From Calditrichota bacterium (lineage in GTDB: Bacteria; Electryoneota; RPQS01), in NCBI GenBank assembly GCA_020057985.1, contig JAGVEU010000390.1, positions 1 through 6,968 on the forward strand: a stretch of 6,968 nucleotides of DNA, written 5' to 3'. This document shows, in pieces, positions 1 to 5,713 of the stretch (the stretch's first letter is position 1; each line of letters starts with the position of its first letter). The notes below the pieces were generated by a model, which saw only the letters and a list, made by a program, of their open reading frames with translations, was not told the origin of the DNA and searched no databases. The position numbers and the translations under genes were made by a program.

Positions 1-90
1 GTCTTCAATCAGGCCGCGACACCGTTTGTCTGGACGGCTACAAAGGTCTATCCCAAGAAACTCAATAAATATGCTAACCTTTGCAAGTAG
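1..90 (+). CDS. IS630-family transposase, C-terminal fragment (cut by window edge)
   Basis: Frame 1 is open from the first base to a TAG at 88-90 and gives 29 residues. The stretch FNQAATPFVWT resembles the extreme C-terminus of IS630/Tc1-like DDE transposases, where an N-x-x-x-x-P-F-x-W-T pattern follows the last catalytic acidic residue and a short basic helix ends the protein; here the tail is rich in Lys and Tyr. The catalytic DDE residues would lie outside the window, so I cannot say whether the gene is intact. It is the only plus-strand gene here and points towards the cytochrome gene, with a strong hairpin at 279-308 between them. The identification rests on a short tail and is from memory of the family. 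Confidence 0.65.
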   Translation, partial: VFNQAATPFVWTATKVYPKKLNKYANLCK

Positions 91-104
91 GTACTAGTAT
101 GATT

Positions 105-240
105 TCCCCCGAAAGTGGGTTGCGGTCAAGGATTCCATCAGGCTGCAGAGTAGCACAGTGGACGGTAATGCCAAGTATGGCAGGGCTCGGCGCGCAACAT
201 TGCAACTTACTTTCAAAAGGCGCGACAATTCCAATTTGCC
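105..240. repeat. Degenerate intergenic repeat, copy A, with inverted ends
   Basis: This stretch aligns with 2050-2120 on the same strand. Both begin with CCCGAAAGT-RR-GTTGCG and, after about 20 diverged bases, continue with GCAGA-NN-AGCAC-NGN-GGACGGT. Copy A also has an opposed copy of the first motif at 202-214: GAAAGTGGGTTGC at 111-123 matches the reverse complement of 202-214 at 11 of 13 positions. The block begins about 15-20 bases after the transposase stop, so 111-124 could be near the terminal inverted repeat of that insertion sequence, or it may be an unrelated dispersed element. No open reading frame in it looks like a gene. Confidence 0.5.
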
Positions 241-278
241 TTGACAACGAAGGCCGTTCCGGATTACCGGATCAACAT

Positions 279-308
279 AAAGCCCCCGGATTATGTTCCG
301 GGGGCTTT
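279..308 (-). terminator. Perfect 12-bp hairpin, terminator of the cytochrome gene
   Basis: AAAGCCCCCGGA at 279-290 pairs perfectly with 297-308 around a 6-nt loop. It lies 26 bases past the cytochrome TAA at 334-336. On the minus strand the stem ends in CTTTATGTT, a short broken U tract. On the plus strand it would also face readthrough from the transposase, where the stem is followed by only CTTTC. A bidirectional terminator between convergent units is the simplest reading. Confidence 0.8.
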
Positions 309-333
309 CAAAACCTTACAGCCGAGAATCGTA

Positions 334-1230
334 TTACGGATGATTCGGGAAGTTCGCAGTATCGACCAGAGCCGCATACAGATTCTGGAGATCCGACGTA
401 GATGTTACAATCCCTGGATTCATAGCAGTGCCATCTACACCAAACTTCGCCTTGAACCAGGCTTCATTTGGTTTCGTGCGGACAAACTGACCGAGACTCA
501 TTCCCTCTATGGTGAGCGTGCTTCCATCGGCGCCATGACACGAGCTGCATCGCGAAGTATAGAGGGTCTGACCACTCGATTCATTACCCAACGCGCCGAG
601 ATTGCTGTAAGTGACAGTCGGTTTCACGAGCACCGGAGGCGCTACCGAGTAGTCCCAATGCATAGCTGGCCCAGTTACTGTAATATCATAGAGCAAGTTC
701 GGGTCAACCCATTCTTCCCGCATGAACTTGACAATGTTCCAGATCTGTGAATTGCTCAGGTATCTGGAAAACCCGGGGTGAGCATTGTCCGCCGCATCAA
801 TGCCACGAGCGCCAACATGACTCACAAGATCGTAAAGTTCTTGGTAGCTTTCCGATGAAATGGCACTCCGTAGATTAGTCCAGGACACATCAGGACGGGT
901 TGCTGTCCCTGTACTTTGTCCGGTGCGATTGGCGTAGGAGCCTGAATTGCCAAGTCCATCCCAACCGTGGCAAGATTTGCAGCGGTAGAAGTCAGCCGAC
1001 GCAGTGGTCGCTGGCTGCGTTCCACTCCCTCCGGCTTCCGTCACCCACCACTTTGAATAGGCTACGCCTCCGGCAATGCCATCTGCCGAGTCGTATGCGG
1101 CAGGAGTCACACCCGGCCAATCAAGTCCACGGGAGCCGGTAGGACCGGCGGGGCCTTCATCGCCTTTGCATCCTAAGATTGCAAGCACAATGATTGATAA
1201 GACAAAAAACGCATTCAAGACAGCTTTCAC
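334..1230 (-). CDS. Diheme cytochrome c lipoprotein
   Basis: A 298-residue exported electron carrier. Residues 1-20 form a lipoprotein signal peptide ending ILG before Cys21, the expected lipid attachment site. Residues 22-35 contain four GXY triplets (GDE, GPA, GPT, GSR), a short collagen-like linker seen after the lipid Cys in some secreted lipoproteins. Two haem-binding motifs follow, CKSCH at 84-88 and CSSCH at 228-232, each starting a cytochrome-c-like domain (about 75-175 and 215-295). Met270 in AMNPG is the likely distal ligand of haem 2; the corresponding position in domain 1 reads AHPG, suggesting His151. The start is GTG, preceded at 7 nt by AAGGAG; no ATG gives the signal peptide. 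It has its own promoter and terminator. Electron partners are not visible nearby, and no oxidase or reductase subunit is encoded here, so the role beyond periplasmic electron transfer is unknown. Confidence 0.9.
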   Translation of the reverse strand: MKAVLNAFFVLSIIVLAILGCKGDEGPAGPTGSRGLDWPGVTPAAYDSADGIAGGVAYSKWWVTEAGGSGTQPATTASADFYRCKSCHGWDGLGNSGSYANRTGQSTGTATRPDVSWTNLRSAISSESYQELYDLVSHVGARGIDAADNAHPGFSRYLSNSQIWNIVKFMREEWVDPNLLYDITVTGPAMHWDYSVAPPVLVKPTVTYSNLGALGNESSGQTLYTSRCSSCHGADGSTLTIEGMSLGQFVRTKPNEAWFKAKFGVDGTAMNPGIVTSTSDLQNLYAALVDTANFPNHP

Positions 1231-1237
1231 AACAACT

Positions 1238-1243
1238 CTCCTT
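1238..1243 (-). promoter_or_regulatory. Shine-Dalgarno site fixing the GTG start of the cytochrome gene
   Basis: On the minus strand AAGGAG lies 7 nt before the GTG at 1230-1228. The signal peptide begins immediately after this codon, so the SD site and protein logic agree on the non-ATG start. Confidence 0.85.
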
Positions 1244-1323
1244 GTGAGTAAATTAACGAACTAACCTGTTTTGGAACATTGGGAGGTACGGGGAACACGC
1301 GCAGGAGGTAATCCACTAAGAAA

Positions 1324-1352
1324 AATATACATAATGGATTTCACAAAGTCAA
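1324..1352 (-). promoter_or_regulatory. Sigma-70-type promoter for the cytochrome gene
   Basis: On the minus strand TTGACT (1352-1347) is separated by exactly 17 nt from TATATT (1329-1324). This matches the consensus at 5 of 6 positions in each box. It starts in the short gap just after the tag stop codon (1365-1367) and predicts a leader of about 85 nt, so the cytochrome gene need not be cotranscribed with tag. Confidence 0.75.
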
Positions 1353-1364
1353 GTGCCTGAGGCG

Positions 1365-1997
1365 TTATCCAGGTTCTTTCTCCGGATCATCGCGACTTAC
1401 TTTCGAGAATGGCCATAGATTCTGCACTTCACGGTAGCGAAAGCAGCGAACCAAGTGGTCATTAACCATTCCGGTGGCTTGCATGAATGCATAGCAGATA
1501 GTGGAACCAACGAAGCGAAAACCCCGCTCTTTCAGATCTTTGCTCATGGAATCCGACTCGGCGCTTGTTGCGGGAATGTCCGCGAGTTTTCTGAACTTGT
1601 TGTTGATTGGCTTGTACCCAACGAACTGCCAAATGTAATCGTCAAAAGTTCCGAACTCTTTGCGTACCACGAGCAACGCTTTTGCATTCTCAATCCCCGA
1701 GATAATCTTAAGACGGTTGCGAATAATTCCGTCGTTGGCTATGAGCCTAGCGATGTCCTTCTCGCCAAAGCGCGCGATTCGCTCGGGATTAAAGCCGTAA
1801 AAGGCGCGCTGATAGTTGTCGCGCTTCTTCAGTACAGTGAGCCAACTGAGACCGGCTTGGGCAGCGTCAAGCACGAGAAACTCAAAGAGCTTTTGGTCGT
1901 CGTGGAGCGGGACACCCCATTCGGTGTCGTGATACTCGATCATTAGGGGATGTGACGTCGGCCAGTCACAACTTCTGGGAGGTTTGGGTTTCATCAT
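1365..1997 (-). CDS. tag: DNA-3-methyladenine glycosylase I
   Basis: A cytoplasmic base-excision repair enzyme that removes 3-methyladenine from alkylated DNA. Its 210 residues align along their length with E. coli Tag (187 aa). Zinc ligands are present: Cys10 and His23 near the N-terminus, His181 and Cys185 in NDHLVRC, equivalent to E. coli Cys4, His17, His175 and Cys179. Other hallmarks are YHDTEWGVP (22-30), AQAGLSW (46-52), GIIRNRLKI (90-98) and RGFRFVGSTICYAFMQA (158-174). Pocket residues Tyr22 and Trp52 are kept, but the residue matching E. coli Glu38 is Asp44. About 20 residues after the zinc-binding end (191-210) are an extension, part of which is encoded by a repeat motif (1390-1405). 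Two ATG codons in tandem begin the frame (1997 and 1994); neither has a convincing SD site. No promoter was recognised. It is separated from the upstream phosphatase gene by 170 bases of repeat-rich DNA and is probably a solo gene. Confidence 0.95.
   Translation of the reverse strand: MMKPKPPRSCDWPTSHPLMIEYHDTEWGVPLHDDQKLFEFLVLDAAQAGLSWLTVLKKRDNYQRAFYGFNPERIARFGEKDIARLIANDGIIRNRLKIISGIENAKALLVVRKEFGTFDDYIWQFVGYKPINNKFRKLADIPATSAESDSMSKDLKERGFRFVGSTICYAFMQATGMVNDHLVRCFRYREVQNLWPFSKVSRDDPEKEPG
1390..1405 (-). repeat. 16-nt repeat motif inside the 3' end of tag
   Basis: The minus strand reads CGAAAGTAAGTCGCGA, differing at one base from the plus-strand sequence at 2056-2071. It encodes the residues SKVSRD-like part of the Tag C-terminal tail, beyond the catalytic domain. 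Related copies are at 111-124 (+) and 202-214 (-). Confidence 0.55.
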
Positions 1998-2044
1998 GTG
2001 AAGTGCTTAGGTTGGCTTAGTGAATTCCTGGCATTGCTTCATCT

Positions 2045-2145
2045 GCTGTTCTTCCCGAAAGTAAGTTGCGACTATGGGTTTCAGCCGGGTTGCAGACCAG
2101 CACCGAGGACGGTGCTGGCTAGTAATTACTCGGCATGGCGAGTAT
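2045..2145. repeat. Intergenic repeat, copy B, with two hairpins
   Basis: Copy B of the block at 105-170. It holds CGAAAGTAAGTTGCGA (2056-2071), then a perfect 9-bp hairpin, CCAGCACCG at 2097-2105 and CGGTGCTGG at 2110-2118 with an AGGA loop, then a 6-bp hairpin TACTCG/CGAGTA at 2127-2144. It fills most of the 170-base gap between the phosphatase and tag. The first hairpin could stall polymerase past the phosphatase stop, but no U tract follows on either strand, so I class it as a repeat and not as a terminator. Confidence 0.6.
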
Positions 2146-2167
2146 TAGGGTAGGAGACACCGTTGCT

Positions 2168-4687
2168 TCATGCGACTTTTGCGAGTAGCAATGTGAAATC
2201 ATCTTCAAATAGCGAGGCTCCGCGGAATTCAACCACTGTGGTTTCGAGTAGTTCGAGCAGTCCTTGCGGCGGCAAATGGCGATTGGTTTCGAGCAGATTT
2301 CGAATACGATCGTCGCCGAATTCCTCATTTTCGGAATTCATCGCCTCGCTCACACCGTCGGTATACAGGAGAAGCATATCGCCCTCGGAAAGAGTGATTG
2401 TTTCTTGCTCATATAGCATCGCGGGCATGCCTCCGAGAATGAGACCTCCCGTAGTCAGAAGTTCAGCGCCGCCGTTTTTCCTGACCAGAACGGGCGGATT
2501 GTGTCCGGCATTGACATAGGTTAAGCGTTGCTGGCCGGGATCATAGACGCCTACAAAGAATGTGATGTATTGTTCGGGCGGAGTGTTGCGGTAGATCAGG
2601 TCATTAATTCGCGCGACAATGTCTGCAAGCCTTAACCCGAATCCAACGGCAGTGCGCAAGGAGGCTTGCAGATTCGCCATAATCAGCGCCGCGCCGGCTC
2701 CCTTGCCGGACACATCACCGACAGCCAGCACGGTTTCGCCGCTGTTATGGTTAATGACGTCGAAGTAGTCTCCTGCGACTTCGAGACAGAACCGACTATG
2801 CGCGGCAACTTGCAGCCCTTGAGTGACCGGAATGACCTGCGGGAGAAATCCTTCCTGAATCTTACGCGCAACTTGCAGCTCCTGTTCCATGCGCCGCTTG
2901 TCTATATTCTCTTCGAGCAGTCGCAGGTTCTCAGAAGCCATTGCTACCTGCGAGGCGAGCGAGGACAAAATCTGGAGTTCCTCAGATGTATAATCATCCT
3001 GCTCCATTTTGAATCCAAGTCCCAGAACACCGACAAGGCGATCGTGCGAAACCAATGGGAGAATCAGAGCCACTCGCCGTTGCTCGAGCCAGATGGTCTC
3101 GGCATCGGCCAGCGACGCCCTGCCACTTGCTACTGCCTCGTCCACGAGTAAGGGACGACGATCCTGGTCAACCGTAAGAATCAAACCACTGTCTGAATGA
3201 AAAGGCGAAACCAGCTCATCCCGAACGGCAAACACACCGTTGTTCTCGGCTCGGAGGATCGGATAGACGGACTCTATGGCCAGATCCTTCCGCAGGCGGT
3301 TCTCCAATTGGCTCCAAAACATGGTCTTATCCGGGGTGGATAACATGCGTTGCGCAAAATCCTGGAGCATTTGCCGCAACCGATAGCGGCTCGGATAGAA
3401 TCTTCGTTCGAGGGAAGTACGAATTTTCTGTTGACTGGTTACGAACAGGAGAGCCAGAATCATGGCTACGGCAAAGGTCGGTACGCTTCCGCTGATGCCC
3501 AGGTTGTGCAGGAAGAGTTGGCCGATTCCATAGGTGAGCAGCAGAAATGCGATGAGCAAGAGCGCGGTGACGGCCACATAGCGCGTGCCTCGCTTGAGCC
3601 GGCCTTCGATTTCGAGCAACCGATAGCGTCCAAAAGCATAGACAAAGGTAATCGGCGAGAGCAACAGCGCGAGGAAGACGAGGTTAATGATAATCAGCGG
3701 ATTCATGATATGTCTGAACCATTGCGAGAAAATGTTCGCAAAGATCACCAGAGCAAGCATTAGGAAAATCCCGATTCCCGAGCCGAAAAGCACAAGCCGT
3801 GTTTGCCGCTTTTCGAGCAGACCTTCAGATCTCCAATAGCCTCTTGCAAGAACCGCAAAACCGGCAACAATCTGAAGCGCGACAATGACGGGCGCTATCA
3901 CCGTGTACTGTGCCGGTTTGCCATCGGTCATCAAACTGATTTGGATCAGAATCCCGGAGAACAGAAACGGCAGATAGCAAATTGTATAGGCCAGTAGCGG
4001 GTGCTCGCGCATAATCTTCTTGGGTTTGGGAAAGAGGAGTTGGAGATTGAGCCAGAAAGCACCCATTCCGAGGAACAACGCCCAAGTGATCCAGTTGAAG
4101 AAACTCGCCCAAGGAATTTCAAAGAGCGCATATCCACTCGACACCACATGCACTGCATCTATCATGAAGCAGGTCATGGACATGCAGTAGAGGGCCAACA
4201 CTCTGACGCCACCGGAATCCGGCCGCTTGTACAACGCCCACAACCCGACTCCGACAAACGAAAAGATCAGGAGAAAACGAAGCGCCTCGAGCAAGAGTAC
4301 CTGCACGAAATCTTTCTCCAGAGTGAGGCGGGTCTTTACAGAGGTTGAATACTGCTGACCGTTATGAGTAAACACAAGGGGAATGACTTCACCGACGGCG
4401 CGCACAGACCCAAAATAGCTTCTTAAACGCTTGACATCTGCGGTAGAGTCCTTTATCACTGCAAGCGTATCCATTCGCAACGGAAAAGGCGGTGCGATGA
4501 AGTCGGTCGTATCCACCTTGCCGAAGACCAGAACACTGTCGCCTTTGACGTCAAACTCACTGAAGATCACTCCGGAAGTGTGCAGCAACACGAGCTTGGA
4601 GCCTTCCCGCACCGCGAAGACGAGGCTATAGGCCAATAACAGATAACCGAGGGCGGGAATCAACCACCTGACTACTTTTTCCGACAT
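2168..4687 (-). CDS. Membrane receptor-type GAF-SpoIIE (PP2C-like) serine phosphatase
   Basis: An 839-residue integral membrane phosphatase. Order of parts: membrane helix at about 8-26; an extracytoplasmic beta-rich segment 27-126, whose end (AVGEVIPLVFTHNGQQYSTSV) resembles the last strands of a PDZ domain, though weakly; about nine further membrane helices between 131 and 417; a GAF-like domain about 440-590; a signalling helix 584-615 ending in ARKIQEGFLP; and a SpoIIE catalytic domain about 625-838. Metal-binding acidic motifs are intact: AGDYFD (638-643), GDVSGKGAGAALIMA (657-671), NAGHNPP (726-732), YTDGVSE (775-781) and the final EDDFTLLL (828-835). Such enzymes dephosphorylate anti-sigma-factor-antagonist (STAS) proteins and so switch a sigma factor or another output; no STAS protein or RsbW-type kinase is encoded here, so the partner is unlinked. 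The ATG at 4687 starts right before the first membrane helix; the SD is weak (GAAG, 9 nt away). Confidence 0.92.
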   Translation of the reverse strand: MSEKVVRWLIPALGYLLLAYSLVFAVREGSKLVLLHTSGVIFSEFDVKGDSVLVFGKVDTTDFIAPPFPLRMDTLAVIKDSTADVKRLRSYFGSVRAVGEVIPLVFTHNGQQYSTSVKTRLTLEKDFVQVLLLEALRFLLIFSFVGVGLWALYKRPDSGGVRVLALYCMSMTCFMIDAVHVVSSGYALFEIPWASFFNWITWALFLGMGAFWLNLQLLFPKPKKIMREHPLLAYTICYLPFLFSGILIQISLMTDGKPAQYTVIAPVIVALQIVAGFAVLARGYWRSEGLLEKRQTRLVLFGSGIGIFLMLALVIFANIFSQWFRHIMNPLIIINLVFLALLLSPITFVYAFGRYRLLEIEGRLKRGTRYVAVTALLLIAFLLLTYGIGQLFLHNLGISGSVPTFAVAMILALLFVTSQQKIRTSLERRFYPSRYRLRQMLQDFAQRMLSTPDKTMFWSQLENRLRKDLAIESVYPILRAENNGVFAVRDELVSPFHSDSGLILTVDQDRRPLLVDEAVASGRASLADAETIWLEQRRVALILPLVSHDRLVGVLGLGFKMEQDDYTSEELQILSSLASQVAMASENLRLLEENIDKRRMEQELQVARKIQEGFLPQVIPVTQGLQVAAHSRFCLEVAGDYFDVINHNSGETVLAVGDVSGKGAGAALIMANLQASLRTAVGFGLRLADIVARINDLIYRNTPPEQYITFFVGVYDPGQQRLTYVNAGHNPPVLVRKNGGAELLTTGGLILGGMPAMLYEQETITLSEGDMLLLYTDGVSEAMNSENEEFGDDRIRNLLETNRHLPPQGLLELLETTVVEFRGASLFEDDFTLLLAKVA

Positions 4688-4723
4688 GTAGAAATTCTTC
4701 AGAGGAAATTTGTTCGACGCACT

Positions 4724-4752
4724 AATTTAAGTAGAAATTGTTGTTATTGCAA
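4724..4752 (-). promoter_or_regulatory. Candidate promoter of the SpoIIE phosphatase gene
   Basis: On the minus strand TTGCAA (4752-4747) and TAAATT (4729-4724) are 17 nt apart, each matching the sigma-70 consensus at 4 of 6 positions. The predicted leader is about 30 nt. The AT-rich setting makes chance matches possible. Confidence 0.4.
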
Positions 4753-4825
4753 GCGGTTGTTGCGTGGATTTCCTGAGACAAGATTCCCGTGATCGCCACT
4801 TTCCGAGGTGACCTCGTGGCATGGA

Positions 4826-4968
4826 CTCCCCCCCTACCCCCCCTCGAGCAGGGGGGAAGGAAGAGTTCCCGCGAGCAAGGGGGAAAGAAAAATCGAAAAT
4901 CGAAAATAAGAATCTTCGATTGCGGGCAGAGGGTGTTTCCCCCATTACTCGCTGGGGTTAGGGGAGGC
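4826..4968. repeat. C-run/G-run palindromic intergenic element
   Basis: The left arm (4828-4858) has two C runs separated by TA, then CGAGCA and a G run ending GGAA. It folds on itself as a 7-bp hairpin (4838-4844 with 4850-4856). The right arm (4937-4967) is its inverted counterpart: read on the minus strand it gives CCCCTAACCCC, GCGAGTAAT and GGGGGAAA. Between them a third unit, CCCGCGAGCAAGGGGGAAA (4868-4886), repeats the right half in direct orientation, followed by a tandem ATCGAAA stretch (4892-4908). No gene is credible here. Dispersed non-coding elements of this C-run/G-run appearance occur in many environmental bacterial genomes. Confidence 0.6.
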
Positions 4969-4992
4969 GATGGCTTCCTTGCGGCGATTACA

Positions 4993-5128
4993 TGAAATCA
5001 AAGCTGTTCTCGAAACAATCCAACAAAAGATTCCAGCAGGGTTGCAAAGGATCCTTCACGAGGACGTTCAGGACAGGCTCTTAACCCTGCTCGGCGCACA
5101 TGTCGGAAGGTTTTCGGGAATAGCTATA
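4993..5128 (+). repeat. Inverted-repeat arm C1, left of the RRM gene
   Basis: This arm matches the reverse complement of 5862-5971. The core, 29 identical bases at 5080-5108 (CTTAACCCTGCTCGG onward to ATGTCGGAA), is flanked by further similarity (GTTCTCGAA, AAGATTCC, GCAGGGTTG, AGGA, TTTTC). C1 contains about 26 extra bases at 5055-5080 that the other arm lacks. Internal GCAGGGTT (5036-5043) and AACCCTGC (5083-5090) can pair. It lies past the RRM terminator. Confidence 0.75.
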
Positions 5129-5140
5129 TGAAAAGAGCAT

Positions 5141-5175
5141 AAAAAAGCAGGGGCCGCGAGTTAGCGGCCCCTGCT
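5141..5175 (-). terminator. Rho-independent terminator of the RRM gene
   Basis: AGCAGGGGCCGC (5146-5157) pairs perfectly over 12 bp with 5164-5175 around a 6-nt loop. On the minus strand the stem is followed by a run of six T (5146-5141). It begins 23 bases past the RRM stop codon (5199-5201). This is a textbook intrinsic terminator. Confidence 0.93.
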
Positions 5176-5198
5176 CGAACTGAAGGTGGGTTAGACGA

Positions 5199-5501
5199 TC
5201 AGTAGCGGTTTTCGCGGCGGGAAGAACCACCTCCGGAAGGACGGCGGGGCCGATCTTCTTTGGGACGCGCTTCGTTCACTAGCATTTTGCGACCCTTGAC
5301 GTCGGCATCATGCAGGCCCTGAATGGCGGCTTTCGCTTCCGATTCATTCGGCATTTCTACAAAACCAAAGCCACGCGCGCGACCTGTCATGCGGTCAGTC
5401 ACGAGACTGACTTTCTCCACCGTTCCATAGGCTTCGAAGGCCGAACGCAGGTCGTCCTCCGTAGCCGTGTAGGCAAGGTTGCCCACATAAATGTTGACCA
5501 T
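5199..5501 (-). CDS. RRM-domain RNA-binding protein (cold-induced Rbp type)
   Basis: A 100-residue cytoplasmic protein made of one RNA recognition motif and a basic tail. RNP2 is IYVGNL (4-9) and RNP1 is RGFGFVEM (43-50), with the aromatic residues that stack on RNA at Tyr5, Phe45 and Phe47. The domain ends near residue 78; residues 79-100 are rich in Arg, Gly and Ser (RPRRPSGGGSSRR), like the short Gly-rich tails of cyanobacterial and other bacterial Rbp proteins that bind single-stranded RNA, often under cold stress. Start: ATG with GAAAGGA 6 nt before it. It stands alone between its own promoter candidate with a long leader and a strong terminator, and the whole unit is flanked by inverted repeats. 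Cold induction is inferred from the family and leader length, not seen. Confidence 0.95.
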   Translation of the reverse strand: MVNIYVGNLAYTATEDDLRSAFEAYGTVEKVSLVTDRMTGRARGFGFVEMPNESEAKAAIQGLHDADVKGRKMLVNEARPKEDRPRRPSGGGSSRRENRY

Positions 5502-5713
5502 TAAAAATCCTTTCCGGACTTTGGGGATGGCACCCCTTTTTCTGCCACCTGATAATCACTCGCCAGCCGAAAAGGACCTGAAAACCAAACCTTCCGTGAC
5601 ATAGGCCTGCGAAGGAGTCCAACTTGGACTCAATCTTATGAACTCGCAGCTTCACGCAAATACGGAAAAAATGCAAGCACACGCAATATACAGACTATTA
5701 TCGGATTGTACAA
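5502..5713 (-). promoter_or_regulatory. Promoter candidate and long structured leader of the RRM gene
   Basis: TTGTAC (5713-5708) and TATATT (5690-5685) lie 17 nt apart on the minus strand; the -10 box is identical to that of the cytochrome promoter, while the -35 matches only three bases. This predicts transcription from about 5678 and a leader near 175 nt, without an upstream gene. The leader can form two hairpins: GAGTCCA/TGGACTC at 5615-5631 (7 bp, 3-nt loop) and a 7-bp stem at 5526-5532 with 5543-5549 (one G-U pair, 10-nt loop) that sits 12 bases upstream of the SD. Long leaders of this type are known for cold-shock genes; a regulatory role here is inference. Confidence 0.45.
5508..5514 (-). 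promoter_or_regulatory. Shine-Dalgarno site of the RRM gene
   Basis: GAAAGGA on the minus strand with a 6-nt A/T spacer before the ATG. It supports the start immediately before the RNP2 strand. Confidence 0.8.

Noticed and set aside
105..240. CRISPR array or tandem repeat array
   Set aside because: Copies are isolated, occur in both orientations, and are 70 to 1,900 bases apart with no regular spacers.
241..750. Plus-strand open frame of 169 codons across the cytochrome region
   Set aside because: It is antisense to the cytochrome gene, crosses the 279-308 hairpin, has no SD, and its product shows no recognisable family features, whereas the minus strand encodes two CXXCH motifs and a lipoprotein signal.
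1455..1946. Plus-strand open frame of 163 codons opposite tag
   Set aside because: The opposite strand aligns with Tag throughout; this frame is a shadow with no start signal.
2097..2118. Intrinsic terminator for the SpoIIE phosphatase gene
   Set aside because: The 9-bp hairpin is perfect but is followed by no T run on the minus strand, and it belongs to a repeated block, so it is listed as a repeat.
2168..4687. Operon of phosphatase, tag and cytochrome
   Set aside because: The gaps of 170 and 134 bases, the repeat block between the first two and a strong promoter before the cytochrome argue for separate units.
4789..4995. Small coding genes on either strand in the C/G-run region
   Set aside because: Translations are Pro/Gly/Arg-rich low-complexity products of the C and G runs, with no SD, and the DNA is an inverted-repeat element.
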